Part shown: one piece after another, positions 38,982 to 47,760 of the stretch | How the letters are laid out: every line of letters starts with the position of its first letter | Position numbering within the stretch: position 1 is the stretch's first letter | Source: Pontibacter liquoris | Lineage (GTDB): Bacteria > Bacteroidota > Bacteroidia > Cytophagales > Hymenobacteraceae | Assembly: GCF_022758235.1 (NCBI RefSeq) | Contig: NZ_JALEBG010000003.1 | Location: forward strand, 743,366 to 807,365 | Direction of reading: 5' to 3' | Length of the DNA stretch: 64,000 bases | The notes under the pieces: generated by a model | What the model saw: the letters and a program-made list of their open reading frames with translations, nothing else | Told to the model about the DNA's origin: nothing | Database searches by the model: none | Translations under genes and position numbers: made by a program

Positions 38982-39542
38982 ATGAAGGGGCTTGATCGGG
39001 TGTTCGATAGAGTAATGCTGGCTACAGGGATTCTGTTGCTGGTGTGGTTGTGGGCCAAGTTTCCGCCGGCTCCCACCCCGGACAGGCACCAGGACCTGAT
39101 CGCTATCACCACCGAGCCCGGCGCAGGTTATACGGCCAAATGGACACAGATCCGGCCAGACAAGGCTCTCACCCCGCGCGAAGTGATCCGTATTCAGCTG
39201 CTGGCGCTGCAACAGAACGACCCCGATGACAGTGGCGTGATCACGGTCTTTAATTTTTCTTCGCCGGTCAACAAAATGCACTTAGGGCCCATCAATCATT
39301 TCCGGATGCTGGTGCGCGACCCGGCGTACAGCCCCATGTTAAACTTCAGAAAATACAAGGCAGGCAAACTGATTGTTACCGGCGATATGGCTTACCAGCT
39401 CGTGGTGATCACGGATCGCGACGGCCAGCAAACCCCGTTCCTGTTTATACTTGCCCGGCAGCGCAAAGGCAGCTACAAAGGCTGCTGGATGACCGAAGGA
39501 GTGGCCCGCATGGCACCACAGCCAGAAACCAGCCTCACCTGA
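38982..39542 (+). CDS. DUF4864 domain-containing membrane-anchored protein
   Basis: 186 residues: one N-terminal membrane helix (about 10-25), then a soluble domain. The stretch VIRIQLLALQQNDPDDSGVI, FNFSSPVNKMHLGPINHFRM and the following YSPMLNF fit the DUF4864 pattern. Function unknown. It is divergent from the PAP2 gene and convergent with the GNAT gene. Confidence 0.65.
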   Translation: MKGLDRVFDRVMLATGILLLVWLWAKFPPAPTPDRHQDLIAITTEPGAGYTAKWTQIRPDKALTPREVIRIQLLALQQNDPDDSGVITVFNFSSPVNKMHLGPINHFRMLVRDPAYSPMLNFRKYKAGKLIVTGDMAYQLVVITDRDGQQTPFLFILARQRKGSYKGCWMTEGVARMAPQPETSLT

Positions 39543-39568
39543 CACAAAGTGCAGGCAAGGCGTCGCGC

Positions 39569-40060
39569 CTACTTTTCCGTTAAGTCCAGTTCCAACCGGA
39601 TATCGGCACGCTCATAGATGCTGGGCGGCATGGGCACTTCTACAAAACCCAGGCGCTCGTACAGGTTCAGGGCCGTTTGCAGGCGCCGGTTAGAGACTAG
39701 GTATACTTTGTGCGCTCCGGCACGGCGGGCGCGGTCCAGGGCTGCTTCGCCCAACATGCGGCCGATCTTCATGCCCTGCATTTTAGGCGCTACAGCCATT
39801 TTTGCCAGCTCAAACACGCCTTCCTCCTCTTTTACCAAGGCACAGGTGCCCACCGGCTCACCATTAAAAAGCGCCATCAGAATGTAACCGCCTTTGTTGA
39901 TGATATAGCCCTGCGGATCGCTGAGCGAGTTGGTATCTGCTTCCTCCATCACAAAGTATTTGGAGATCCACTCGTGGTTGAGGTCGTAGAAAGCTTTGGC
40001 GTAAAACAGGTTGAAATCTACAATCTGTATTGCAGAAGGTGTGTTATAATGCTGTGCCAT
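39569..40060 (-). CDS. GNAT family N-acetyltransferase
   Basis: 163 residues. The acetyl-CoA site is MAVAPKMQGMKIGRML (motif A, with a Q-x-x-x-x-G-x-x loop), followed by the beta-5/alpha-4 region NLYERLGFVEV. Members acetylate amines; the substrate is not apparent. Single gene with its own -7-like element upstream. Confidence 0.87.
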   Translation of the reverse strand: MAQHYNTPSAIQIVDFNLFYAKAFYDLNHEWISKYFVMEEADTNSLSDPQGYIINKGGYILMALFNGEPVGTCALVKEEEGVFELAKMAVAPKMQGMKIGRMLGEAALDRARRAGAHKVYLVSNRRLQTALNLYERLGFVEVPMPPSIYERADIRLELDLTEK

Positions 40061-40089
40061 AAGGATGCGCTAAAAGTATAAGCAGGCTG

Positions 40090-40097
40090 CAAAGGTA
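40090..40097 (-). promoter_or_regulatory. Candidate -7 promoter element for the GNAT gene
   Basis: TACCTTTG followed by CAG on the minus strand, 29 bases upstream of the ATG. No TTG at -33. Confidence 0.5.
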
Positions 40098-40143
40098 ATA
40101 AATCAGGGCACATGGCGCCACCTGGCTTACTGCCGTAAGTATA

Positions 40144-40182
40144 AAAAAGCCCCTGCCATAGTTGTTGCTATGGCAGGGGTTC
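40144..40182 (-). terminator. Terminator after the CHRD gene
   Basis: Stem CCCCTGCCATA with TATGGCAGGGG, then CTTTTTTATA on the minus strand. Confidence 0.85.
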
Positions 40183-40203
40183 CTGTTACAATTATAAGTA
40201 TCG

Positions 40204-40692
40204 TTATTTCTTGCGCAGCAGGTTGCCCCGCAGCTCACCGGTTGGGTGGGTGGTACTATGTATGTTGAAATACCATTTGCCGCTCAGCAGTTGTTCTTCC
40301 TCATCTTTGGTTAATGCGCGGGTAGTTCCGGAAAAGGTGCCGCCGCTGTTATCGGAGAAACCGGTTACCGGAATCACAACTGGCGCACTTTCATTTGGTG
40401 AAGCCGGGCCGTGGAAGTGCATGCCTACGGTGTTATCATCCAGGTCGCTCAGCACCCAGGTAACATTGTAGGTTATCTTTTTGGTTTGCCTGTTATAGAC
40501 GCCGTTAAACTGCCCTGTGCCGATGGAGTTAAATTCCGGCACTTCGTTGTGGCTGCTTAGCGCCACATTATTAAAGCTCACCAGGTCCAGCTGGATCTCG
40601 TCATCGTCCTGGTTACATCCCCACATAAAAGTGGTTAATAGCATCAGGCAGAACAAAGGTAAATTGCGGTAAGTAAGTTTTTTAGCTTTCAT
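40204..40692 (-). CDS. CHRD domain lipoprotein
   Basis: 162 residues. Signal peptide with a Cys near 26 (TFMWGC), then the CHRD (chordin) domain: a beta barrel with GTGQFNGVYNRQTKKITYNV, GMHFHGPASP and WYFNIHSTTHPTGELRGNL, the last being the hallmark HP-x-GE-x-RG motif. CHRD proteins occur singly in bacteria and their role is unknown; lipid anchoring suggests an envelope position. Confidence 0.85.
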   Translation of the reverse strand: MKAKKLTYRNLPLFCLMLLTTFMWGCNQDDDEIQLDLVSFNNVALSSHNEVPEFNSIGTGQFNGVYNRQTKKITYNVTWVLSDLDDNTVGMHFHGPASPNESAPVVIPVTGFSDNSGGTFSGTTRALTKDEEEQLLSGKWYFNIHSTTHPTGELRGNLLRKK

Positions 40693-40886
40693 AAAAGGTC
40701 TCGTTTATAAACATATACACTTGGGTAAGTATAGTTTACTGCTGCCCTCTTCAAAAGTTTACTCCTTCGTTCTGTTATTCCGTGAGTTACTAAAAACAGC
40801 TAACCAATCAGAAAAATACGCAGGTATAGCCTCGTGCCGGGCGAGCTGCATACGAGGCTCCGGCAAAGCAGGTAAGGGGTTGTAGC

Positions 40887-41984
40887 TTACATATTCTGCG
40901 CCAGGTTGGCATCGGGCACTTTCAGCTTCTCGGTTTTCTTTAAACCGGAAATTACTTCGATGTTAATACCATCCGAGAGACCGGTTATCACCTGACGCTT
41001 TTCAAACACCTGCGGCGCTGTTTCCACTTCCACGTAGGACTTTTCTTTGTCGAACTTGAGCATACTTTCTTTTATGGCCAGCACTTTCTCGCGCTTGTCC
41101 AGCACAATGTCGGCGTTAGCGCTGTAGCCGGCACGTATAAAATCTTTGTCGTCGAGCATCACTTTAGCCCGTACCGGAAACTTGATGGAGCCTTCCTCTT
41201 CCACGCCTTTGGGAGCGATGTACTCCAGCTTGGCATTGAACACCCGCCCTTCGATGGCACCGATGGTGAGTAGCAGGTCCATGTTCTCTTTCAGCTTGCC
41301 TACCTCCGATTCGTCGATCTTGCCCTCGAACACCAGGCTGCCCATGTCGGCCACGGCGGCAATGGTGGTGCCCTCGTTAAAGTTGTTGCGCTCGATAATG
41401 GAGGTGCCCACTTTTACCGGCACATCCAGCAGCATGCCATCAATGGTGGAGTAGACCAGATTCGACGACTGGCCACTACGCTTGGAGGCGCCTTCGCGCA
41501 CGAGTTGCAGGTTGTTCTCTGCCGACTGGATCGCCTCGCGCTTCAGGTCAAAGTCTGCTTTATACTTGCGGTACTCCTGTTCGGCAATCACTTTCTGCTC
41601 ATAAAGCTGCTGGTAGCGTTCAAACTCGCGTTTGGCTTCTTCGTAATTGATGCGGGCCGTTTGCACGCTGCTCTCGGCGTTGTTGACGCTCACAATGTTA
41701 GGCACGATACGGATCTTAGCCAGCAGCTGTCCTTTTTTTACGCGCTGCCCGGCTTCTACATACAGCTCCTCCACAATACCCGACACCTGCGACTTGATCT
41801 GTACTTCGCGCCGGGGCACAATGGAACCCGTAGCCACCGTCTTTTTCACGATATCCGTGGTAAAGGGCGCCTCTGTCTTGTACACCACCGGATCGGTATT
41901 CGCTTTCTTATAGAAGTAGTAGCCCAGCCATACCGACAAGGCCACAAACACTAACCCGAACAGTCCTAATAAAACCTTTTTCAT
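40887..41984 (-). CDS. Efflux periplasmic adaptor subunit (HlyD/MacA type)
   Basis: 365 residues from the ATG at 41984; the longer frame starts at TTG. N-terminal membrane helix, then a lipoyl half-motif (VPRREVQIKSQVSGIVEELY), a coiled-coil hairpin (about 100-165, with FERYQQLYEQKVIAEQEYRK), the second lipoyl half and a beta-barrel domain. It bridges inner-membrane permeases and an outer-membrane channel in MacAB-type pumps. It is the last gene of the ATPase-permease-permease-adaptor unit; no TolC-like gene follows. Confidence 0.88.
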   Translation of the reverse strand: MKKVLLGLFGLVFVALSVWLGYYFYKKANTDPVVYKTEAPFTTDIVKKTVATGSIVPRREVQIKSQVSGIVEELYVEAGQRVKKGQLLAKIRIVPNIVSVNNAESSVQTARINYEEAKREFERYQQLYEQKVIAEQEYRKYKADFDLKREAIQSAENNLQLVREGASKRSGQSSNLVYSTIDGMLLDVPVKVGTSIIERNNFNEGTTIAAVADMGSLVFEGKIDESEVGKLKENMDLLLTIGAIEGRVFNAKLEYIAPKGVEEEGSIKFPVRAKVMLDDKDFIRAGYSANADIVLDKREKVLAIKESMLKFDKEKSYVEVETAPQVFEKRQVITGLSDGINIEVISGLKKTEKLKVPDANLAQNM

Positions 41985-42037
41985 TGCTGTTTTATTTATC
42001 AATTAACATTTATCGATTGCCATACTTCACTGCACTT

Positions 42038-42096
42038 CCTTTTATCATCCTTAAAAGTTATTATCCTTCAAAAGATCCTTTCAGGATGATAAAAGG
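42038..42096. repeat. Inverted repeat with 14-bp perfect arms
   Basis: Arms 42038-42051 and 42083-42096, spacer of 31 bases. The right half is a reverse copy of the TCATCCTGAAAGGATCTT element. Small non-autonomous repeat between adaptor and permease genes. Confidence 0.7.
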
Positions 42097-42120
42097 AACT
42101 GGTTTATACTTGCCACTCCC

Positions 42121-43371
42121 TTACTCGTCGCGAAGCGCTACCACCGGGTTTACGCGGGCCGCTTTGGCCGCCGGGATCAGGCCGGCCACAGCGCCGGCAA
42201 GCACCAGCAGGATAGTGGCCGACAGCGCAATGGGCAGACTGACCTCCGGAGCTCCAAAGAAGCCCGCCTTGATGTTAAATCGGTGCATCAGGTACTCTAT
42301 CAGGGCTACTACGCCCGTGCCTGCCAGCAGCCCCAGGTAGCCCGCCAGGCCGGTAATCACCACCGACTCCTGAATGATGAGGCTGATGATAGACCAGGGG
42401 GTAGCACCCAGTGCCTTGCGCACCCCGATCTCCTTGGTGCGCTCCTTCACCACGATCAGCATGATGTTGCCTACCCCGATTATACCTGCCAGGATAGTGC
42501 CGATGCTCACCAGCCAGCTGAATGCCGAAATACCCGCAAACATACCCTGCACATCCTGAAACTCTTTCTCCACGTTGGCCGAGCCAAAGGCCTTCAAATC
42601 GTCCGGGGCTACTGTGTGGCGCTTCATCAGCAGCGTTTTTACTTTGGTTTCTATCACCTCGGCGGCTATGCCGGGTTGGGGCGTCATGGCAAAAAAGCCT
42701 ATCTGGTTTACCTGATCAAAAGTCTGCTGCAGCGTGGTGTTCGGAATATAGATCACCTTGGCATCCTCCACTACGTCCTCGTCTTTGCCCACCGGAGTAA
42801 AAGTGCCCACTACCTGAAAGTAATTTCCTTTGATGTTGATGTACTGCCCGAGCGGGTCGCCTTTTTCTTTGAAGAGCAGCTCGAGGGTGCGCGGCCCCAC
42901 AACAGCTATCTTCCGGCGTTCGTCCAGGTCTTTCTGGTTGATAAAGCGGCCGGTGAGCAGTTTGGTAGGGCGCACCAGCAGCATGGCCGGTGTTTCGCCC
43001 TGCACGCTGAAGGAGGAACTTTTATTCTGAAAAGTCACGGCAAAGTCGCCGCCAATCTCGTTGCGGGGCGCGATGACGGCTACCTCGGGCACATTTGCTT
43101 TGATGGCCTCAATGTCATCGTTGGTGAGCTGAATAAAGCGGCCCGCCTTTAACCCGTGATACGGCACGCTGGTCCGTTGCGTCCAGACGAACACCGCATT
43201 TTTGGCAATGTTGAACTCGCCGACGATGCCATTCTCCAGGCCTTTGCCGGCACCCAAAAGCACCACCAGCATAAAGATGCCCCAGAACACACCAAAGGCC
43301 GTTAACGCCGTACGCAGCTTGTGCTTTTTTACGGTGTTATAGATCTCGGTCCATTTATCGATGTCGATCAT
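42121..43371 (-). CDS. MacB/FtsX-type ABC transporter permease (second copy)
   Basis: 416 residues. N-terminal helix in KLRTALTAFGVFWGIFMLVV, a large periplasmic domain (about 45-270), then three helices in the FtsX core (GNIMLIVVKERTKEIGVRKA, ITGLAGYLGLLAGTG, and the last near LVLAGAVAGLIPAAKAA). It forms a heterodimer candidate with the paralogue at 43540-44784, powered by the ATPase at 44943. MacB-type systems act by mechanotransmission and export antibiotics, peptides or lipids. Confidence 0.88.
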   Translation of the reverse strand: MIDIDKWTEIYNTVKKHKLRTALTAFGVFWGIFMLVVLLGAGKGLENGIVGEFNIAKNAVFVWTQRTSVPYHGLKAGRFIQLTNDDIEAIKANVPEVAVIAPRNEIGGDFAVTFQNKSSSFSVQGETPAMLLVRPTKLLTGRFINQKDLDERRKIAVVGPRTLELLFKEKGDPLGQYINIKGNYFQVVGTFTPVGKDEDVVEDAKVIYIPNTTLQQTFDQVNQIGFFAMTPQPGIAAEVIETKVKTLLMKRHTVAPDDLKAFGSANVEKEFQDVQGMFAGISAFSWLVSIGTILAGIIGVGNIMLIVVKERTKEIGVRKALGATPWSIISLIIQESVVITGLAGYLGLLAGTGVVALIEYLMHRFNIKAGFFGAPEVSLPIALSATILLVLAGAVAGLIPAAKAARVNPVVALRDE

Positions 43372-43452
43372 GCTTTTTAATTTTGAAAAACTTACTATTG
43401 AATAAGAGAGTACTTAATATTCATCTTATTTAAGCTTTGTCACCTCGCCAAC

Positions 43453-43473
43453 AAGTTCCTTCCAGGATGACAG
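43453..43473. repeat. Diverged copy of the TCATCCTGAAAGG element
   Basis: Reverse orientation, several changes from copy 1. Lies between the two permeases. Confidence 0.4.
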
Positions 43474-43539
43474 TACCGGTTAGTAGTATTCACGCATCAC
43501 TTATTCAGAATTCAGTTATTCATTTATTCAAAATTATAC

Positions 43540-44784
43540 TTAGTCCGCCCTTAGCGCCTCGATCGGCTTGATGTTGGCGGCTTTCAGGGCAGGCATCAGT
43601 CCGGCCAACGCACCCGATAGCACCAGCACCACCGTAGCGGCCACGGCCACACCGGGGTCTACTTCGGGATTTGCAAAGAAAGGCGCCTCTTGTCCGGAAG
43701 AGGCCATCAGGTATTCCAGGATTGCCAGAATGCCCGTGCCCGTGAGCAGCCCCAGGTAGCCCGAGAAAGCCGTGATCACCACCGACTCCTGCAGAATAAG
43801 GCTCACGATAGAAAATGGCGTGGCCCCCAATGCTTTGCGGACACCAATTTCGCGGGTGCGCTCCTTTACAATGATCATCATGATATTGCTCACGCCCACT
43901 ACGCCCGCTATCAAGGTACCGATGCCCACGATCCAGACAAACAGGCGGATGCCGCTGAACAAACCCAGCACTTTCAGGTATTCGGTTTCGGTGTTCTCAA
44001 TGCCCAGGGCCATGTCATCGTCTTCCGAGAACTTGTGGCGCTGTGCCAGCAGCTTGCGCAGGCGCGCTTCCATCTCAGTAGCAGGCACCCCGTTTTGCGC
44101 CACCAAGGCCATCATCTGCACCTGGTTAGGCTGGTTAAAGGTGGCTTGCAGCGTGGTAAACGGGATGTAGGCACGCTCCTCGCGGCGGCTGCCGTTGTTG
44201 CCGCGCACCTTAAACGTGCCCACCACCTTAAAATAAATGCCCCGGATGTTCACATACTTCCCTACCGGTTCCTCGCCGGCAAACAGCACAGTCGCCGCCT
44301 GCTCGCCTATTACCACTACTTTGCGGCGCTCCTTCTCATCAAAGCTGTTCAGCAGCCGGCCCCGGAAAGCCCGCTCGCCATTAAGGTCCAGAAAATCCGG
44401 TTCGGCGCCGAACACCTGGAAAGAGCCGTTCTGCTTTTTATAGTTGATGGTATACTCGCCCATTATGCGGTTGCGGGGCGCCAGCATGTTCAGGTCGGCT
44501 ATCTGGCGGTCGATGGCTTTCAGGTCCTCGTTGGTCAGGGTTATTTCGCGGCCCGGTGCAAGGCCCCGGTTTGCCAGTGCCGTTTTGCCGCCATACAGGT
44601 AAAGGCTGTTCTTGGCCCCATCGCCAAAGCGGTTATACACGCCATTTTCCAGGCCCTTGCCTGCTCCCAGCAGCAGCACCAGCATAAAGATTCCCCAGAA
44701 GACGCCAAAAGCCGTCAGGAACGTGCGCAGCTTGTTCTTCTGCATCGTGCCCAGTATCTCTTGCCATTTATCTATGTCGAACAT
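43540..44784 (-). CDS. MacB/FtsX-type ABC transporter permease (first copy)
   Basis: 414 residues and clearly paralogous to the next permease: same opening DKWQEILGTMQKNKLRTFLT, same FWGIFMLVLLLGAGKGLENG, and the C-terminal FtsX core with NIMMIIVKERTREIGVRKA. Divergence is greatest in the periplasmic domain. The gene pair probably arose by tandem duplication. It follows the ATPase with a 158-base gap that holds short A/T-rich repeats. Confidence 0.88.
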   Translation of the reverse strand: MFDIDKWQEILGTMQKNKLRTFLTAFGVFWGIFMLVLLLGAGKGLENGVYNRFGDGAKNSLYLYGGKTALANRGLAPGREITLTNEDLKAIDRQIADLNMLAPRNRIMGEYTINYKKQNGSFQVFGAEPDFLDLNGERAFRGRLLNSFDEKERRKVVVIGEQAATVLFAGEEPVGKYVNIRGIYFKVVGTFKVRGNNGSRREERAYIPFTTLQATFNQPNQVQMMALVAQNGVPATEMEARLRKLLAQRHKFSEDDDMALGIENTETEYLKVLGLFSGIRLFVWIVGIGTLIAGVVGVSNIMMIIVKERTREIGVRKALGATPFSIVSLILQESVVITAFSGYLGLLTGTGILAILEYLMASSGQEAPFFANPEVDPGVAVAATVVLVLSGALAGLMPALKAANIKPIEALRAD

Positions 44785-44942
44785 CTGCCTGTTTTAAGTA
44801 TGAACTGGTGAATGAGTGATTGCGCGAATGGGTTGACTGTTGAATGACTTAATTGCTAATTGCTGGTTGTTAATTACTGACAATTCTATACTTTCTGAAT
44901 TCTTCCGGAATAGATGTCTGGGCACACGAAGTATAAATTCAC

Positions 44943-45671
44943 TCAATTTCGCATTCGCTCATTTAGAATTTCGCTTTCCGTAACAACAGGCTCGGGCAAG
45001 CCGTGGTCGTCGTTCACGATCAGGCCGTCTTTCAGGCGGATGACGCGGTGGGTCTGGGCGGCAATGTCGTTCTCGTGCGTTACGATCACCACCGTCATGC
45101 CTTTGCGGTTCACCTCTTTAAAAATGTCCATCACTTCGTAAGAAGTCTGCGTGTCGAGGGCACCGGTAGGTTCATCGGCAAGTATCAATTTGGGTTGTGA
45201 GATCAGGGCCCGGGCAATGGCTACGCGCTGCTTCTGCCCGCCCGACATTTCACTGGGCGAGTGCTCTGCCCAGTCTTTCAGCCCTACCCTATCCAGGTAC
45301 TCCAGCGCCAGCTTGTTGCGTTGTTTGCGGCCCACCTGCTGGTAGTAAAGCGGCAGGGCTACATTCTCCATCGCATTTTTAAATGAAAGCAGGTTGAAGG
45401 ACTGAAACACAAAGCCCAGGAACTTGTTGCGGTAATAAGCTGCCTTTGTTGCCGACAGGTTTTTGATGGGGGTGCCTGCCAAGGTATAATCGCCGGCATC
45501 GTAATCGTCCAGAATACCCAGGATGTTGAGCAACGTGGATTTACCCGAGCCGGAAGAGCCCATGATCGACACCAGCTCTCCCTCACGAACATGCACATCA
45601 ATCCCTTTCAGCACATGCAACTTGTTGTGCCCCATCGCATAATACTTATGGATGTTGTTTAACTGGATCAT
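44943..45671 (-). CDS. MacB/LolD-type ABC transporter ATPase
   Basis: 242 residues. Walker A GSSGSGKST (38-46), signature MSGGQKQRVAIAR, Walker B LILADEPTGALD and the switch His in VTHE are intact. It belongs to the LolD/MacB/FtsE group, which couples to FtsX-type permeases. It is first in the operon with two permeases and an adaptor. Confidence 0.93.
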   Translation of the reverse strand: MIQLNNIHKYYAMGHNKLHVLKGIDVHVREGELVSIMGSSGSGKSTLLNILGILDDYDAGDYTLAGTPIKNLSATKAAYYRNKFLGFVFQSFNLLSFKNAMENVALPLYYQQVGRKQRNKLALEYLDRVGLKDWAEHSPSEMSGGQKQRVAIARALISQPKLILADEPTGALDTQTSYEVMDIFKEVNRKGMTVVIVTHENDIAAQTHRVIRLKDGLIVNDDHGLPEPVVTESEILNERMRN

Positions 45672-46001
45672 AGGCCTGGCATAAAGTGACTGTACTTAGT
45701 GTGTACGCTAGTAGGTTATACAAGGTACCACTTGTTTAATTATTTCTTGGCAAGATTATACTTACAACGTATATCCATCGACTTACAGCATTTCTTCCTC
45801 TACTAAAGCCGGAAAAACGCGCTTATGCTTCGGCAAGGCAGGATAACCGCTGCTGGCACCCTAATACCACCAGGGTTCCAGAGGCGCCTGTACGATGACA
45901 GATGCAGGAAAGCGGCGGCAGGTTGCCTGCGGTCCGGAAAAAAATTGTTGAAAGTGATTACGCCAACCCACCCCGTCAAGTATAAGTATAGGGTTGATAA
46001 G
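45672..46001. other. Gap between the efflux operon and the next gene
   Basis: A frame from the ATG at 45825 runs into the downstream gene, but its first 59 codons look non-coding (Arg/Gly-rich, with AAGTATA copies), so this part is treated as intergenic. I see no clear promoter for the efflux operon. Confidence 0.5.
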
Positions 46002-46568
46002 ATGCTGTTGCCAGAGCTGCCCGAACCCATTCTCCTGCACCCGCTCAAACACCACCTGGGCTACCTGCAGGCGTTTGTCCGGCAAGGTAGCGGGGCGCCG
46101 TTTCCGGAGCTGCAGGCAGCACTTTTAACCATCGGCACCGCCTCGCAGCTGGATCTGTACACGGGCCCGCTTTCGCTGCAGCAAATCTCCGAAGAAGTGA
46201 TCTTATACCTGCAGCAACACAACCTGCTGGCGCCGGAGGCCTTTCAGCAATTCCTTCTTTCAGGCGAAAGCGCTTACCAGCTCCTTACGCTGTCGGATAC
46301 AACAACCTGGGTGCTGCGCTGGGGCGTGGTGGCGGGCCGGCATGTGCACCTGCACCCGGCCCGCTACGCGGCGCATACTATCCGGGTGAAAGCCAATGTG
46401 CTGAAAACGGCTGTAGCCCTTGCCCTGGCAACCGAACGCTTAAAGCCACCAGTAACACTGGCGGTGGTAAACGAGGTGCGCACAGCGTGGCTGGGCTTAC
46501 CGCCGGTAAAAGCATATAGTCCGGCAGACGGCACCGGCAGGCTGCTGGCCATGCTGCAGGGTAGCTAA
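46002..46568 (+). CDS. Protein of unknown function
   Basis: 188 residues from the preferred ATG at 46002 (MLLPELPEPILLHPLKHHLGYL). It is mixed alpha/beta with no signal peptide or membrane helix; segments such as TWVLRWGVVAGRHVHLHPAR recur as amphipathic strands. I do not recognise a family. An earlier ATG at 45825 would add 59 residues of poor protein character. A strong convergent terminator follows. Confidence 0.6.
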   Translation: MLLPELPEPILLHPLKHHLGYLQAFVRQGSGAPFPELQAALLTIGTASQLDLYTGPLSLQQISEEVILYLQQHNLLAPEAFQQFLLSGESAYQLLTLSDTTTWVLRWGVVAGRHVHLHPARYAAHTIRVKANVLKTAVALALATERLKPPVTLAVVNEVRTAWLGLPPVKAYSPADGTGRLLAMLQGS

Positions 46569-46570
46569 AT

Positions 46571-46603
46571 CAAAAGCGCCACCTGAGTGGGGTGGCGCTT
46601 TTG
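46571..46603. terminator. Bidirectional terminator
   Basis: 13-bp perfect stem (46571-46583 with 46591-46603) between two convergent genes. Confidence 0.85.
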
Positions 46604-46617
46604 TAGCAGGAAATAGG

Positions 46618-47406
46618 TTATTGGTTGTCCTGTTGCAGGCTCGAGAGGGTGACAGACTGGTTGTTGAGGCTGGTATACTTAAAGTCGTCGTCGCCTTTAA
46701 AGGAGGCGCCCCGCAGGTTAAACGGCTCCGAGAGCTTGGCATATTTAAAGTTGGCCAGTCCATCAAATACAGCTTTCTGAAAACTTACCCCTTCCGCAAA
46801 TTTGGCATACTTAAAGTTAGCTTCTCCCCCGAACACAGCGCCACTGAAGTTGGCCGTTACCGGAAAGCTGACATACTTAAAGTTTGCGTCGTCGCTGAAG
46901 CGGGCCTGGCTGAAATTTACCAGTTTATCGAAGTCACTATACTTGAAAAGAGCTTCTTCAGCGAAACGGCTGCCGGCGAAAGAAGCGCCCCCTTTAAACG
47001 CAGAATACTTGAAGGCACTTTCCTGCTCAAAGGTGCAATTCTCAAAGCGGACCTCCTTTGCAAAGTCGGTGTTGTATACTTCGTTTATAGAGCGTACCAT
47101 GTTGCGGCCGTTATCAGGGTTAAAATAAGCCAGCACATCGCCCCGGAAAGTACAGTTCACAAACGTGAGCGGAACGGTAACCACACTCAGGAATTCCCGT
47201 GAGCTGTTATCGCCATTATTGCCCTTCTGTTTCATGTTCTTGAGCTTGGTCATATTCAGATCGCCCGTTATAACCACGTTCTTATAAGAGACGGCCTCAC
47301 CACGGTTAATCTTTGCCACAATGTCGGCGGCATTCACACTGCTTTGTGCAAAAGACAGGAGGGGCAGCAACAGAATAACCAGTATCAGGGGTAGCTTTTT
47401 CATCAT
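46618..47406 (-). CDS. Exported pentapeptide-like repeat protein with a 22-residue period
   Basis: 262 residues. Signal peptide (MMKKLPLILVILLLPLLSFA) then a soluble N-terminal part, then from about residue 125 five or more repeats of 22 residues, each with the frame [NLD]FKY-x2-F-x5-F-x2-A-x-F-x3-A. Such Phe-spaced A(D/N)LxX-type repeats form right-handed beta helices. The 22 spacing differs from strict pentapeptide register (a multiple of five is 20 or 25), so the helix would have insertions. Function unknown; probably periplasmic or surface. The start is ATG with a second ATG next to it. Confidence 0.8.
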   Translation of the reverse strand: MMKKLPLILVILLLPLLSFAQSSVNAADIVAKINRGEAVSYKNVVITGDLNMTKLKNMKQKGNNGDNSSREFLSVVTVPLTFVNCTFRGDVLAYFNPDNGRNMVRSINEVYNTDFAKEVRFENCTFEQESAFKYSAFKGGASFAGSRFAEEALFKYSDFDKLVNFSQARFSDDANFKYVSFPVTANFSGAVFGGEANFKYAKFAEGVSFQKAVFDGLANFKYAKLSEPFNLRGASFKGDDDFKYTSLNNQSVTLSSLQQDNQ

Positions 47407-47527
47407 ATTATTTCTTAGGAGTTATACTTTTATTGTGCCTAAGAGATGGAAGCAAAAGCGCAAAGGTTGCAGGGCCCCACCTAAATTTATACTTCCCCCA
47501 CTATAAATCTGGGTGCGGCCCGGCTGT

Positions 47528-47743
47528 TTAATTTCCCGGTAGCGCAGGCGCAGGCGGCGTAGCGGGTGGTGCCGGAGGTGCAGGCGGCGCTATAAGTTCC
47601 CGGCCTGATCCTTCCTGCGCTTTTCTTTCCTGTTCGTAAAATTTAGCAGTACCGATCATCACGGTTATAAAGGCCACCACCGTTAGCAACAGGCCCAGCA
47701 AAAGTTTATTACTCGTATTCATCGTGTTTCGTGCTTTAGTCAT
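47528..47743 (-). CDS. Small membrane-anchored proline-rich protein
   Basis: 71 residues: a basic start (ATG at 47743 or at 47722), one membrane helix (LLLGLLLTVVAFITVMIG), a short charged stretch and a tail of APPAPPATPPAPALPG. It starts 17 bases after the stop of the GntR gene on the same strand, so it is probably the last gene of that operon. No known family. Confidence 0.6.
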   Translation of the reverse strand: MTKARNTMNTSNKLLLGLLLTVVAFITVMIGTAKFYEQERKAQEGSGRELIAPPAPPAPPATPPAPALPGN

Positions 47744-47760
47744 AACAAATAAGTTTATAC

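Noticed and set aside
45825..46001. Upstream extension of the gene at 46002
   Set aside because: The 59 added residues are Arg/Lys/Gly-rich with AAGTATA copies; start at 46002 is more sensible.
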